The notes under the pieces are model-generated. The model searched no databases. It was given only the letters and a program-made list of their open reading frames with translations, and was not told where the DNA came from. The position numbers and the translations under genes are program-made. 64,000 nucleotides of DNA from Bacillus mycoides (GTDB taxonomy: Bacteria > Bacillota > Bacilli > Bacillales > Bacillaceae_G). Of the stretch, positions 1 through 9,000 are shown one piece after another. Position 1 is the stretch's first letter, and the number at the start of each line of letters is the position of its first letter. The stretch spans positions 3,963,001 to 4,027,000 of the forward strand of contig NZ_CP036132.1 in assembly GCF_018742245.1 (NCBI RefSeq). The letters run 5' to 3'.

Positions 1-146
1 CTGCGCATCATCCGACTGAAATTTGTAATATGCACGGAGATATGATGAAGGGGATTTTTGAAATCCTATTCCCGGACGTGGAATTAACACGAAACGATAG
101 TCTACTAGATGGATGCAAATCTTGTAACTATAAAGTTCAAATTTAG
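1..146 (+). CDS. C-terminal end of a probable HTH transcriptional regulator (partial)
   Basis: An open frame enters from the left edge (codons in phase with position 3) and stops with TAG at 144-146. The last 47 residues contain H-H, C-x-x-H and a terminal C-x-x-C (GCKSC) arrangement. This resembles the Cys/His-rich tail of DeoR/SufR-like winged-helix regulators that bind a metal or iron-sulfur cluster. The N-terminal DNA-binding part lies outside the window, so the assignment is an inference. A hairpin terminator follows directly. Confidence 0.45.
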   Translation, partial: AHHPTEICNMHGDMMKGIFEILFPDVELTRNDSLLDGCKSCNYKVQI

Positions 147-156
147 TTTTTCAACT

Positions 157-194
157 AAGAAGAAGTCAATACTATAATTGGCTTCTTTCTTTTA
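157..194 (+). terminator. Rho-independent terminator after the partial regulator gene
   Basis: Stem GAAGTCAAT / ATTGGCTTC with one G-T wobble, loop ACTATA, then a T-rich run. Confidence 0.7.
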
Positions 195-206
195 TATGAA
201 TGAATA

Positions 207-236
207 TTTACAATAGTTAGAAAAATAAACTATAAT
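207..236 (+). promoter_or_regulatory. Sigma-A promoter of yqgY
   Basis: TTTACA at 207-212 and TATAAT at 231-236, separated by 18 bp. The SD AAAGGAGG and ATG of yqgY follow 25-45 bp downstream. Confidence 0.65.
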
Positions 237-277
237 GAAGAGAGGTTTTACTTTTTTTAGAAAAGGAGGGAGATGGC

Positions 278-520
278 ATGGAGCGCATGTTTCGCGTTCT
301 CGGCTTTTGGACTGGAATTTTCTCGGTTATGTTTTACGTAGGGGATATGCATTCGACCGCACTATTATTTTTAGGACAAACAGGATTCTTCGTACTTTTA
401 AGTTATTTAAAATTAACAGAGCGTATGTATATATACGTATTCGGGGCATATTTAACCGTTTTCTTCATCGGATTTACATGGTACACAACATTTTTACTTG
501 TCCCTGGAGCTGGACATTAA
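278..520 (+). CDS. yqgY: DUF2626 family small membrane protein YqgY
   Basis: An 80-residue, very hydrophobic protein with two to three predicted membrane segments. Its length and pattern match the DUF2626/YqgY family of bacilli, whose function is unknown. The start is ATG at 278 behind AAAGGAGG; a longer frame from 235 lacks an SD. The gene sits between its own promoter and its own terminator, so it is likely monocistronic. In B. subtilis yqgY is next to yqgX and yqgW, whereas here those genes are about 16 kb away, so the block has been opened by insertion of other genes. Confidence 0.85.
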   Translation: MERMFRVLGFWTGIFSVMFYVGDMHSTALLFLGQTGFFVLLSYLKLTERMYIYVFGAYLTVFFIGFTWYTTFLLVPGAGH

Positions 521-547
521 AAGATGGCAATTTGCCATCTTTTTTTA
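521..547 (+). terminator. Terminator of yqgY
   Basis: AGATGGCAA / TTTGCCATCT perfect hairpin followed by a T run, directly after the stop codon. Confidence 0.85.
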
Positions 548-564
548 ATTCCGCAATTCCCTAG

Positions 565-593
565 TTGACTTATAGGTTTTATTACCTTATATT
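565..593 (+). promoter_or_regulatory. Sigma-A promoter of tcyP, with possible CymR-like site just downstream
   Basis: TTGACT at 565-570 and TATATT at 588-593 with a 17-bp spacer. Just downstream (about 597-615) lies TAACACATTGGAATTA. Its GGAATT core recalls the binding site of the cysteine regulator CymR, which controls tcyP in B. subtilis. The promoter is well supported; the CymR site is a weak inference. Confidence 0.6.
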
Positions 594-626
594 CTATATA
601 ACACATTGGAATTAGGGGGAATTAAC

Positions 627-2021
627 ATGAATACACTGCTTGTCGGGATTAACATCACAGTCATGCTCATTTTAGTTGGCGTATTGTATTATATGCAACA
701 TAAGCATGTATCTTTTAATAAACGTGTATTTACTGCTTTAGGAGTCGGAATTATCTTTGGTCTTATATTACAATTTATTTATGAACCTACTTCTAAAGTA
801 ATTATCGAATCAAATACCTGGTTCGGTTTAATTGGTAACGGTTATGTGAAATTACTTCAAATGATTGTTATGCCACTTATTTTAGTATCTATTATTTCAG
901 CCTTTACAAAATTACAATTAACGAAAAACCTTGGTAAAATCAGTGGTCTTATTATCGGAATTTTAATTCTTACTACAGGAATTGCCGCAGCTGTCGGTAT
1001 AGCTGCAAGCGCAGGATTTGATGTATCAGCAACAGGATTACAACAAGGTGATGCAGAATCTGCTCGTCTGAAATTAGTAGAAGAAAGATTTACTTCTATT
1101 GAAAAGACAACAATTCCAGACAAATTATTAGAACTGTTGCCTACAAATCCGTTTCTTGATTTAACAGGTGCTCGTCCAACATCAACAATTTCTGTTGTAA
1201 TATTTGCAGCCTTTATCGGTATTGCCTTTATAGGTGTAAAACGAAAATACCCAGAACAAGCGGAGCTATTTAAGAAGATGCTTGATGCTGTGTATGCAAT
1301 CGTAATGCGTATGGTAACATTAATTTTACGTCTTACTCCATACGGCGTATTAGCTCTTATGGCAAAGACAGTTGCTGGTAGCGATATTAACGCTATTTTA
1401 AAACTTGGTAACTTCGTGTTAGCATCTTACGTAGCACTTATCGTAATGTTCGTTATTCACTTATTATTAATCGCACTATCTGGTTTAAATCCAATTCAAT
1501 ATTTGAAAAAAGTGTTCCCTGTATTAACATTTGCATTCACATCTCGCTCTAGTGCTGGTGCGATGCCATTAAATATTGAAGCACAAAAAGAAAAACTTGG
1601 TATTTCTGAAGGAATCGCTAACTTCGCTGCATCCTTTGGGGTATCTATTGGTCAAAACGGTTGCGCAGGTATTTATCCAGCAATGCTTGCTATGATGGTC
1701 GCTCCAACTGTAGGAATTGATCCATTACAACCACAATTTATTTTAACTTTAATCGCTGTCGTTGCTATTAGCTCATTCGGTGTTGCCGGCGTTGGTGGCG
1801 GTGCAACATTCGCAGCTTTAATCGTACTATCTACAATGAACTTACCAATCGGCATTGTCGCTCTTGTTATCTCGGTTGAACCATTAATCGATATGGGTCG
1901 TACGGCTCTTAACGTAAGTGGTTCTATGACAGCAGGTCTTATTTCTAGTAAATGGCTTGGTGAATTAGATCAGGATACGTACAATCAAGATGATGTAAAA
2001 ACTGGTGAGATTGCTTCATAA
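627..2021 (+). CDS. tcyP: L-cystine symporter TcyP (dicarboxylate/amino acid:cation symporter family)
   Basis: A 464-residue integral membrane protein of the DAACS/GltP fold. It is predicted to import L-cystine with sodium or protons. Many hydrophobic segments run along its length. The serine-rich re-entrant loop (TSRSSAGAMPLNI, near residue 315) and the glycine-rich FGVAGVGGGATFA segment near residue 395 are typical of TcyP. The length equals B. subtilis TcyP (463). I chose ATG at 627 because AGGGGGA lies 6-7 bp upstream; a TTG at 606 has no SD. The gene is monocistronic between a clear promoter and a strong terminator. Cystine uptake fits with the methionine/cysteine genes found 9-12 kb away. 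Confidence 0.9.
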   Translation: MNTLLVGINITVMLILVGVLYYMQHKHVSFNKRVFTALGVGIIFGLILQFIYEPTSKVIIESNTWFGLIGNGYVKLLQMIVMPLILVSIISAFTKLQLTKNLGKISGLIIGILILTTGIAAAVGIAASAGFDVSATGLQQGDAESARLKLVEERFTSIEKTTIPDKLLELLPTNPFLDLTGARPTSTISVVIFAAFIGIAFIGVKRKYPEQAELFKKMLDAVYAIVMRMVTLILRLTPYGVLALMAKTVAGSDINAILKLGNFVLASYVALIVMFVIHLLLIALSGLNPIQYLKKVFPVLTFAFTSRSSAGAMPLNIEAQKEKLGISEGIANFAASFGVSIGQNGCAGIYPAMLAMMVAPTVGIDPLQPQFILTLIAVVAISSFGVAGVGGGATFAALIVLSTMNLPIGIVALVISVEPLIDMGRTALNVSGSMTAGLISSKWLGELDQDTYNQDDVKTGEIAS

Positions 2022-2026
2022 TGAAA

Positions 2027-2064
2027 AAGGACGCTAACAGTATATACTGTTAGCGTCTTTTTTA
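2027..2064 (+). terminator. Terminator of tcyP
   Basis: Perfect hairpin GACGCTAACAGT / ACTGTTAGCGTC with a four-base TATA loop, then T6. Confidence 0.9.
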
Positions 2065-2101
2065 TTATGTTCCATCTCTATACATCTTATCTTGAAAGTT
2101 A

Positions 2102-2512
2102 TCACTCCAAGTATTCTTCTAGTTGCTCTTTTAACTCCTCTTCAATCTCATAGTAAGATTCATCAACAAGTTCCCCTATTTTCTTACTCCCCAAAATTCT
2201 CGATTGAATTGACATTCCTAAAAAAACATTTTCGCATTTCCAAATTGGAATGATGTAAAATTCAATCATCCCCTCTTCTTCATCTAATACCGCTATAGAA
2301 ACTGATGAATAATAGCCTGTTTCAAAGGGATTCTGCTTATCTCTTGCAAATTCCATACATAATTTCATGTTTTTTTCTATGTATAAATGTGAATACTCTT
2401 TAAAAAGTTTAAATGATATTCGCTCTAATTCCTTTTCCATACATTGAATTTTCGCTTTCAGCTCCAATGTAAATTCTTGTTCTTTATACTTGATTTCCGC
2501 CTCCTTAAACAT
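2102..2512 (-). CDS. Hypothetical charged, helical protein
   Basis: An open frame of 136 codons; I do not recognise the family. The N-terminal half is lysine/glutamate-rich and probably helical, the middle (about 65-105) looks like beta strands, and the C-terminus is strongly acidic. The start is in doubt. The only in-frame ATG at the 5' end (2512) has no SD before it. A perfect AAGGAGG (2506-2500) lies inside the frame, five bases before an in-frame ATC (2494-2492). Translation may start at that ATC, giving 130 residues. No ATG, GTG or TTG lies at a usable distance from the SD. The upstream sequence could form a promoter (TTGAGA, 18 bp, TATTCT) overlapping a hairpin. Confidence 0.6.
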   Translation of the reverse strand: MFKEAEIKYKEQEFTLELKAKIQCMEKELERISFKLFKEYSHLYIEKNMKLCMEFARDKQNPFETGYYSSVSIAVLDEEEGMIEFYIIPIWKCENVFLGMSIQSRILGSKKIGELVDESYYEIEEELKEQLEEYLE

Positions 2513-2515
2513 AGA

Positions 2516-2545
2516 AAAAGAGAATACAATAACATATTCTCTTTT
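2516..2545 (-). terminator. Short hairpin after the 2582-2797 gene
   Basis: GAGAATA / TATTCTC stem with an 8-base loop and a T-rich tail on the minus strand. It ends just before the ATG at 2512, so it may double as leader structure of the next gene. Confidence 0.5.
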
Positions 2546-2581
2546 CTCAAATATATTTCATTATCTCACAGCCCGTCCCTT

Positions 2582-2797
2582 TTACAAATAACCATTCTGC
2601 TCGCACCATTTATGAAATTGTCCTACATCTACTCCAACTAACACGATATCCTTTAGCTCTACAGCAATACTTTGTTCCCCAATTACAATAGCAAAGTGGG
2701 TTTCTAATTGTTTTTCATTTTTCTTTACAGTTCCAATTCGGTTCCGATGCGGCCCATCTTTTATATATGCTTTTTGTCCTACAATATCAAATTTCAA
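2582..2797 (-). CDS. Hypothetical small protein with KOW/SH3-like strand pattern
   Basis: About 71 residues. I take TTG at 2797 as the start because AGAGGTGAT lies 4-5 bp upstream; a longer reading to 2824 would place the SD inside the gene. The sequence VGQKAYIKDGPHRNRIGTV followed by alternating hydrophobic residues resembles the beta-barrel of KOW/SH3-type domains. That is a fold impression only, and no function can be given. The gene is co-directional with, and separated by a hairpin from, the next gene. Confidence 0.55.
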   Translation of the reverse strand: MKFDIVGQKAYIKDGPHRNRIGTVKKNEKQLETHFAIVIGEQSIAVELKDIVLVGVDVGQFHKWCEQNGYL

Positions 2798-2979
2798 GAT
2801 TATCACCTCTTTTACTGCGCTCAAATTGGAAATACAATCTCCACCTCGGAAAATTTCCTTTCATTGCACTATTTCTCTATATATATGACGAAACAATAAA
2901 AGAGTCCTTCCTTCTTTACAATTATTTTTTCTTTGTTTCATTTTTATGATTAAAACGTAAAGTTTATAATAAAATACAC

Positions 2980-2995
2980 TTGGAAGCGCTTTCTA
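2980..2995 (+). promoter_or_regulatory. Catabolite-responsive element (cre) candidate
   Basis: TTGGAAGCGCTTTCTA agrees at every fixed position with the cre consensus WTGNAANCGNWNNCW recognised by CcpA. It lies immediately upstream of an extended -10 (TGT-TATAAT, 3008-3016) and would cover the -35 region. That is the usual arrangement for repression of the downstream gene at 3050. Confidence 0.55.
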
Positions 2996-3007
2996 CGTAA
3001 TTTTTTA

Positions 3008-3016
3008 TGTTATAAT
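3008..3016 (+). promoter_or_regulatory. Extended -10 promoter of the 3050 gene
   Basis: TGTTATAAT with no good -35 box. Transcription would start near 3023, about 27 bp before the ATG. Confidence 0.5.
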
Positions 3017-3049
3017 GTATAAGTAGAACTTCGTAAAGAGGGTTAAAAA

Positions 3050-3361
3050 ATGAATACAAAAATGATTAAAAAAGTAATTGAAGCATTAAAAGTATATGGC
3101 TTTCAGGATGTATCATTCTGTGAAGGAACGAAGCAATTTTTATTTCATAACGAAACCGATATTATGAGCGGCTATGCAGAAATAACATATAGTAGTCAAT
3201 TCGAAAAATTCAACGTACAAATTCATCCAATTGAAACGCATCACCAAGCAGAGTTACAAGAGGTTGAAAGACATATACAAGCTTGCATACGAAAAGTAGA
3301 GTATTTAAATGCACTTCTTACTGGACAAACAAAGCTAGATGATAAAATTATTATTATGTAA
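3050..3361 (+). CDS. Hypothetical 103-residue protein under a cre site
   Basis: ATG at 3050 follows AAGAGGG by about 8 bp. The protein is soluble, with mixed helix and strand. It contains a His/Glu stretch (IHPIETHHQAELQEVERH, near residues 63-80) and ends in a hydrophobic DKIIIM. I do not recognise a family. It is monocistronic, flanked by a promoter with a cre site and by a strong terminator shared with the convergent gene. The cre site suggests expression that changes with carbon supply. Confidence 0.7.
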   Translation: MNTKMIKKVIEALKVYGFQDVSFCEGTKQFLFHNETDIMSGYAEITYSSQFEKFNVQIHPIETHHQAELQEVERHIQACIRKVEYLNALLTGQTKLDDKIIIM

Positions 3362-3394
3362 AAAAAAGAACGTGAAGCTATCACGTTCTTTTTT
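3361..3394. terminator. Bidirectional terminator
   Basis: AAAGAACGTGA / TCACGTTCTTT around AGCTA, with A and T runs on both sides. It serves the convergent genes at 3050-3361 and 3395-3883. Confidence 0.9.
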
Positions 3395-3883
3395 TTAAAC
3401 ACCCATCTTTTCTTTTAAATGCAAACCTGTTACAGACTCTAATACATCCATTGTTTCTTCAAGCTTCATATCAAAAATTGTCTTCTCTTCTATATACGGA
3501 AACTGTCTAAAACGCTTTTCTAACATTTTCACCGCATCTGATGTGAAATTTGCGCTATCAATGCCAAATTCTGTTTCAAGAAGCACGATCCAATCTAACA
3601 CGTGAAAACCTAATCCATTTACGAATGAAATCAGTTTTTCTTCTGGCTGTGAAGCTAAGAATACGTTTCGCTCCATCTCACTAAAAAGTTCTTCTCCTAA
3701 AATTCCTGCTAACTCATCATCATGTTCGCGTTCAACAATCTCTTCATAACCGTAATCATCAACAAGCTCTTCTACTTCTTCACTATCTGCAAAAAGTAAT
3801 TGACTACGAATTGCATCTTTCTTAAATTCACTGTTTTGTACAACTTCTAAAAAACTTGTTTCCCATCCATTTTCTAATTTCAT
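3395..3883 (-). CDS. Hypothetical acidic protein, 162 residues
   Basis: ATG at 3883 has AAAGGAGT 8 bp upstream; in-frame codons further out (to 3928) lack an SD. The protein is rich in Glu and Asp (for example EEVEELVDDYGYEEIVEREHD near residues 34-54), mostly helical by eye, and has no signal peptide or membrane segment. I do not recognise it. It ends in the shared terminator. Confidence 0.65.
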   Translation of the reverse strand: MKLENGWETSFLEVVQNSEFKKDAIRSQLLFADSEEVEELVDDYGYEEIVEREHDDELAGILGEELFSEMERNVFLASQPEEKLISFVNGLGFHVLDWIVLLETEFGIDSANFTSDAVKMLEKRFRQFPYIEEKTIFDMKLEETMDVLESVTGLHLKEKMGV

Positions 3884-3992
3884 ATTTATAACTCCTTTAT
3901 ATGCTTTACTTATAATAACTGTGCCCAAAATAGCCTAATGGTAACCTTCACTCTTTTTTTTGCAAGAAATATTTCTCGCTACATTCCCACGT

Positions 3993-4370
3993 CTAACATT
4001 CCACTTTATTCAATATATATGAGACAAGCCCCTCAATTTCTCCTTCGAAAATATCAACTTCTCGTAAATGGTAGAATGTAGTTTGCAACTCATTGCCCTT
4101 GTGATATATATAAATTTTCTTTTCTAAAGCAATTGCCATCCCTAATTCTGTATGACTTCCATTTCCACCATTTAGTATGAGTAAGAAGACATCAGCTTCT
4201 CGAATCGCTTCTTGTTCTTCTTCACCAATCTTTTGCAATTGTTCTCTATTGGTTGCTCTTTCATTTTTCGTCCAATCATATGTATGCTGCCATCCCACTT
4301 CTTTCAACTGGCTTGATACGAAACGAACAAGATGTTTATTTTGAAATCCTGAAGCAATATAAAATTTCAT
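3993..4370 (-). CDS. Nucleoside 2-deoxyribosyltransferase-like protein
   Basis: 125 residues. The N-terminal strand MKFYIASGFQN and the motif GSHTELGMAIALEKKIYIY (about residues 70-88) match the fold of the nucleoside 2-deoxyribosyltransferase/Rcl superfamily. In that family the Glu of the [ST]-x-E-x-G segment is the catalytic nucleophile (here E74). The aspartate-containing ADVFLLIL strand also fits. Substrate cannot be predicted. Start ATG at 4370 with GGAG 9-10 bp upstream. It lies among small unknown genes on the same strand, with no pathway context. Confidence 0.65.
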   Translation of the reverse strand: MKFYIASGFQNKHLVRFVSSQLKEVGWQHTYDWTKNERATNREQLQKIGEEEQEAIREADVFLLILNGGNGSHTELGMAIALEKKIYIYHKGNELQTTFYHLREVDIFEGEIEGLVSYILNKVEC

Positions 4371-4431
4371 TTATATCGACTCCTTCAATATGTATGGGGA
4401 AACTCCTTTTTTAGCGTTAATGGGATTTTCC

Positions 4432-4479
4432 CAAAAAAAATCCCCATCTTTAGAACTTATTTGCGTTTCAATGATGGGG
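4432..4479 (-). terminator. Possible terminator of the 4468 gene
   Basis: CCCCATC / GATGGGG around a long loop, followed by T8 on the minus strand; the upstream arm lies within the last codons of the gene. Confidence 0.5.
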
Positions 4480-4674
4480 TGCCTCATGATCTTCTTTTAT
4501 TTTTTGTTTTTTATAACTTTCATCAGCTAACATTTCTAGTTCAGCTGTTATTTCTGATTTTTCAAGCTCTCGTTCTTGTGAAAATTTCCGTGAAATATAA
4601 ACAATAACACTACCAACGTACAACACAAAGCATATAATAAGTGCAGTATTTTCATAGAGACTTAGCTCCAACAC
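4468..4674 (-). CDS. Small single-pass membrane protein, unknown function
   Basis: About 67 residues from GTG at 4674 (or TTG at 4671), placed 5-8 bp after TTAGGAG. One membrane segment (ALIICFVLYVGSVIVYI, about residues 13-29) is followed by a charged cytoplasmic tail ending in His-rich PHH. An open frame continues upstream to 4776, but that part runs into the bcr1 repeat and lacks an SD, so I exclude it. No family recognised. Confidence 0.55.
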   Translation of the reverse strand: MLELSLYENTALIICFVLYVGSVIVYISRKFSQERELEKSEITAELEMLADESYKKQKIKEDHEAPHH

Positions 4675-4737
4675 AGTCACTCCTAATCCATTCGTATTTT
4701 CACGCTTAATCAATTGGAATTTCCCTATTAACCATTT

Positions 4738-4890
4738 GTTATCCCGCATTAACGGGCAGTAAGACCCCCACCTCAAAATTCAGCAAAAGCAAAGAAGTTA
4801 GATGTGGGATTAACTGCCCGTAAAAGCCCGATTGGTTCAACTAATAATCAGTGGGGGATGACCCCCCCACTGATTAAAGTTTCACTTTAT
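4738..4890 (+). repeat. bcr1 repeat, near full length (copy 1)
   Basis: 153 bp beginning with CCCGCATTAACGGGCAGTAA and ending in CACTGATTAAAGTTTCACTT. It contains paired arms (CGGGCAGT / ACTGCCCG and ATCAGTGGGGG / CCCCCACTGAT) typical of bcr1. Flanks are GTTAT and TTTAT, close to the TTTAT duplication reported for this element. It sits between the divergent starts/ends of the 4468 gene and murG. Confidence 0.8.
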
Positions 4891-4953
4891 TGTAACATAA
4901 AAACATCAATTCTTGGAATCTTTCATCCTACTAAAAAAGACATGATTGTTTAA

Positions 4954-6012
4954 TCATGCCTCTGAAATATGTTGAATGATAGTTTTAATCGCTTCTTTTC
5001 CATTATATTTTTTTAATGCTGTTTTATACGTCTCATTATTATGAGATAGCTCTTCTATATGCTTTATAAGCGAGTTCACCGTTACATCCTCTTCGTATAA
5101 TACCGATGCATACCCTTGTCTTTCAAATGATTCAGCATTTAAAATTTGATCTCCACGGCTTGCAAATTTCGATAACGGAATTAAAACCATCGGCTTTTGC
5201 ATTGTTAAAAATTCAAAAATCGCATTGGATCCCGCACGTGAAATAACAAAATCTGTTGCTGCTAATATATCCGGCAACTCTCCATGTACATATTCAAATT
5301 GTCTATATCCTTCCGTATTTTGTAAGGATTCATCAAGATTTCCTTTTCCGCAAAGGTGCACAATTTGATAATTTTTCAGAAGATCTGGAAGTGCTGATCG
5401 AACCGTTTCATTAATTTTCTTTGCTCCTAAACTTCCTCCCATAACAGTAATAACTGATTTCTTACGGGAAAACCCTAGAAACTTTAAACCTTTTTCAAGA
5501 TTTCCTCTTAGTACGTCTTCACGTACAGGCGATCCTGTATATATTACTTTTTCTTTCGGTAAATGTTTCGCTGCTTCTTCAAATGTAACAAATATTTTCG
5601 AGGCAAAACGGAGCGCAATTTTATTTGCTAGTCCAGGTGTCATATCAGATTCATGTAATAAAACTGGCACCCTATTTAGCCATCCTCCAATTACGACTGG
5701 TACGGATACGAAACCACCTTTTGAAAAAATAACATCCGGTTTTAGTTTACGAATTGTTACATACGCATCCATAACACCTTTCATCACGAGAAAAGGATCT
5801 TTTATATTTTTCAAATCAAAATAACGACGTAGCTTCCCGCTTGCAATACTATAGTATGGAATCCCTTCATTTTCTATAATCGTTTTCTCGATCCCTTGAT
5901 GAGAACCGATGTAAGAAATGTCCCAGTTTTCTTTCTGTAGATGTGGAATAATTGCTAAATTAGGCGTTACATGCCCTGCCGAACCGCCACCTGTAAAAAC
6001 TATTTTTTTCAT
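4954..6012 (-). CDS. murG: Second MurG-type UDP-GlcNAc transferase (lipid II synthesis)
   Basis: 352 residues of the GT-28 family. The enzyme adds GlcNAc from UDP-GlcNAc to undecaprenyl-PP-MurNAc-pentapeptide (lipid I to lipid II) at the inner face of the membrane. Visible motifs are the N-terminal [11 protein letters not shown] (residues 8-18), [12 protein letters not shown], the [10 protein letters not shown] donor-site loop and [12 protein letters not shown] with a downstream acidic/Gln pair. Start ATG at 6012 with AAGGGGGAG 4-5 bp upstream. It is not next to mraY, murD or ftsW, so it is a stand-alone paralogue of the dcw-cluster murG that I expect elsewhere in the genome. Confidence 0.85.
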   Translation of the reverse strand: MKKIVFTGGGSAGHVTPNLAIIPHLQKENWDISYIGSHQGIEKTIIENEGIPYYSIASGKLRRYFDLKNIKDPFLVMKGVMDAYVTIRKLKPDVIFSKGGFVSVPVVIGGWLNRVPVLLHESDMTPGLANKIALRFASKIFVTFEEAAKHLPKEKVIYTGSPVREDVLRGNLEKGLKFLGFSRKKSVITVMGGSLGAKKINETVRSALPDLLKNYQIVHLCGKGNLDESLQNTEGYRQFEYVHGELPDILAATDFVISRAGSNAIFEFLTMQKPMVLIPLSKFASRGDQILNAESFERQGYASVLYEEDVTVNSLIKHIEELSHNNETYKTALKKYNGKEAIKTIIQHISEA

Positions 6013-6030
6013 ACGTCTCCCCCTTCTACA

Positions 6031-9000
6031 CTATAGTACACTAAAATACCTTGCCTCAGGGTGAGAAAATACCATAGCCGTTACAGACGCTTCTGGCTCC
6101 ATCATAAATCCTTCTGTTAATGAAATACCAATTTCTTCCGGATGAATTAAGCGAAATAATTTTTCTTGATCAGCAAGTTCTGGGCATGCTGGATAACCAA
6201 ATGATACGCGTATTCCTCTATATTTTGTACGGAATCTCTCTTCCATCGTCAGTTCAGGTGAATCTGGAATTCCCCAACGATCACGAATGAGCATATGTGT
6301 TTTTTCAGCAAGTCCTTCTGCTAATTCAAGTGCTAACGATTGAATTGCATGACTGCGTAAATAATCTCCCTTCGCCTTCCATTCCTCTGCAATATCTCGA
6401 ACCCCTTCTCCAACGGTAACAGATAAGAAAGCGACATAATCCATCTCATCTCCAATCGGGCGTATATAATCTCCTAAAGTACGGTATGGTGCTTTCCCTT
6501 GTCTCGGAAATTCAAATCGCTCTATAATACGTGTGTGATCTTCCGGATCGTATATAATTATATTTTGTCCATCACTTTGCGCCGGAAAAAATTGATACAC
6601 CGCTTTTGGGCGTAACCAAGATTGTCCTTCTTGTAATAATTCATCAATTAAATCATTTAGCTCATGTGCTCTTTTATCCCCTTCTTGCAGGAGTTTTTTT
6701 ACGTTTCCTTTTAACCCAAGATGGTGTCCAATTAACATTTGTCTATTTAAAAATGGTGCAAGATGAAGGGCAGGAATATCCCTTAATACAACTCGTTTCG
6801 TCGAATCTGGCACTATAACAGTTGCTTTTGGCAACGGCTCAATAACTGCGGGAATTTCTATTTTTTTCTCCTCTTGTTTCACAATATGAAGATGGCGTTC
6901 CTTTTTATCTTGCTTCATCTTTTCACGTTCTTCTTCTTTTTGTAATTTGTTAATAATATCAAGACCTGTCATCGCATCACTTGCATAACATACGAGCCCT
7001 TTATATGATGGCGAAATACGATTATCTGTAAACTTTCTCGTTAACGCTGCACCACCGACAACAATTGGAATATCAATATTGGCTGCTTTTAAATCTTCAG
7101 CAGTCGTTACCATTTGTTGTGCGGATTTTACTAACAAACCAGAAAGACCAATAATATCAGGTTTCTTTTCTTGTACTTCTTGAACAATTCGATCCGAACG
7201 AACATTAATTCCTAAATTAATAATTTCATATCCGTTATTTGATAAAATAATTTCAACGAGGTTTTTCCCAATATCATGTACGTCACCTTTTACAGTCGCT
7301 AATAATACTTTCCCTTTTTTTGCACTATCACTAGATTCCATATGTGGCTCTAAATAACTTACGGCAGCTTTCATACTTTCAGCACTTTGCAATACTTCAG
7401 CAACGATAAGCTCATTACCATTAAACAATCGCCCCACCTCATCCATTCCTGTCATAAGCGGTCCGTTAATAATATCCAAAGGTTTTCGTCCTTCTGTAAG
7501 CGCGAGACTTAGATCTTCTTGTAGTCCTTGCTTCGTACCTTCTACAATATAGTTTGCCAGTCGTTCATCAAGTGTTAGCGTTTCTTGTATAACGACATCC
7601 TTCTTTTTGGCAACACGATAAAAGTTTGTAAATTTTTCTAACGTCTCTTTCGTCGTTTCAAATAATAATGCATCCGCAAGACGTTTTTCTTCCTCTGGAA
7701 TTGACGCATAGCGCTCTAATTTTTCCGTATTAACAATCGCATAATCTAATCCTGCTTTCGTTGCATGGTATAGAAAGACAGAGTTCAATACTTCACGTCC
7801 TGCTGGTGGTAAACCAAAAGATATGTTACTCACACCTAGAATCGTTAAACATTCTGGTAACGCTTCTTTAATAAGACGAATTCCTTCTATAGTCGCTGCC
7901 GCTGAACCTATATATTCTTCATCACCTGTTCCTACAGGAAACACAAGCGCATCAAAAATAATATCAGATGGGCGTATACCATACTTCTTCGTTAGTAATT
8001 CATAGCTTCTTTTAGCAATCTCTATCTTTCTTTCTGCACTAACTGCCATACCATCTTCATCAATTGTCCCTACAACTATCGCAGCACCGTATTTCCGAAG
8101 AAGGGGTGTCACTTTTTCAAAACGTTCTTCTCCATCCTCTAAATTAATAGAATTGATAACACCTTTTCCTTGAATATAAGTAAGAGCTTTCGCCATAACA
8201 TTTTCATCTGTTGAATCAATCATAATCGGTACTTTTAACACTTTCGTAACTTCTGCCAAGAATCTTTCCATATCTTCTATTTCATCACGATCAGGGTCTG
8301 CCATACAAATATCAATAATATGAGCATTTTTCTTCACTTGCGCTCTTGCCACTTCAGCAGCCTCTTCAAATTTCCCTTCTGCTACTAATCTTTTAAACTT
8401 ACGCGATCCAATTACGTTCGTCCTTTCTCCAACAAATAGGGGCCTCATAGAATCATCGTATTGCAACGCTTCTAGTCCACTAATTCCATGTCCAACCCTT
8501 TCATGATGCTCGCGAGGATTAATCGAGGCAAGCGCCAATTTCATTGCACTTATATGTTCTGGTGTTGTGCCACAACAACCACCAATAATATTAATCCATC
8601 CTTCTTCAGCAAAACGTTTTACTTTTTCAGCAAGTGACGCCGGAGATTCGTGATAATGCCCATCTTCATCAGGAAGACCAGCGTTTGGATAACAAGAAAT
8701 ATAACACTCCGATAAATCGGATAGAGAACGCATATGTTCCCTCATAAATTCCGGACCAGTAGCACAGTTTAACCCAACCGATAATGGCTTCATATGCTCT
8801 ACCGATAAATAAAAGGCTTCGATCGTTTGACCCGCTAAAGTCGTTCCCATCGGTTCAATTGTTCCAGAAATCATAATAGGTACTATTTTGTTTAGTTCTT
8901 CAAACGCCGATTGAATTCCAAGGTACGCAGCTTTCACATTACGCATATCTTGACTCGTCTCAACGAGCAATACATCAACTTCTCCTCTTAATAGTCCTCT

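Noticed and set aside
3958..3983. Inverted repeat GCAAGAAAT / ATTTCTCGC
   Set aside because: No T run on the strand where a terminator would be needed; could be chance in AT-rich DNA.
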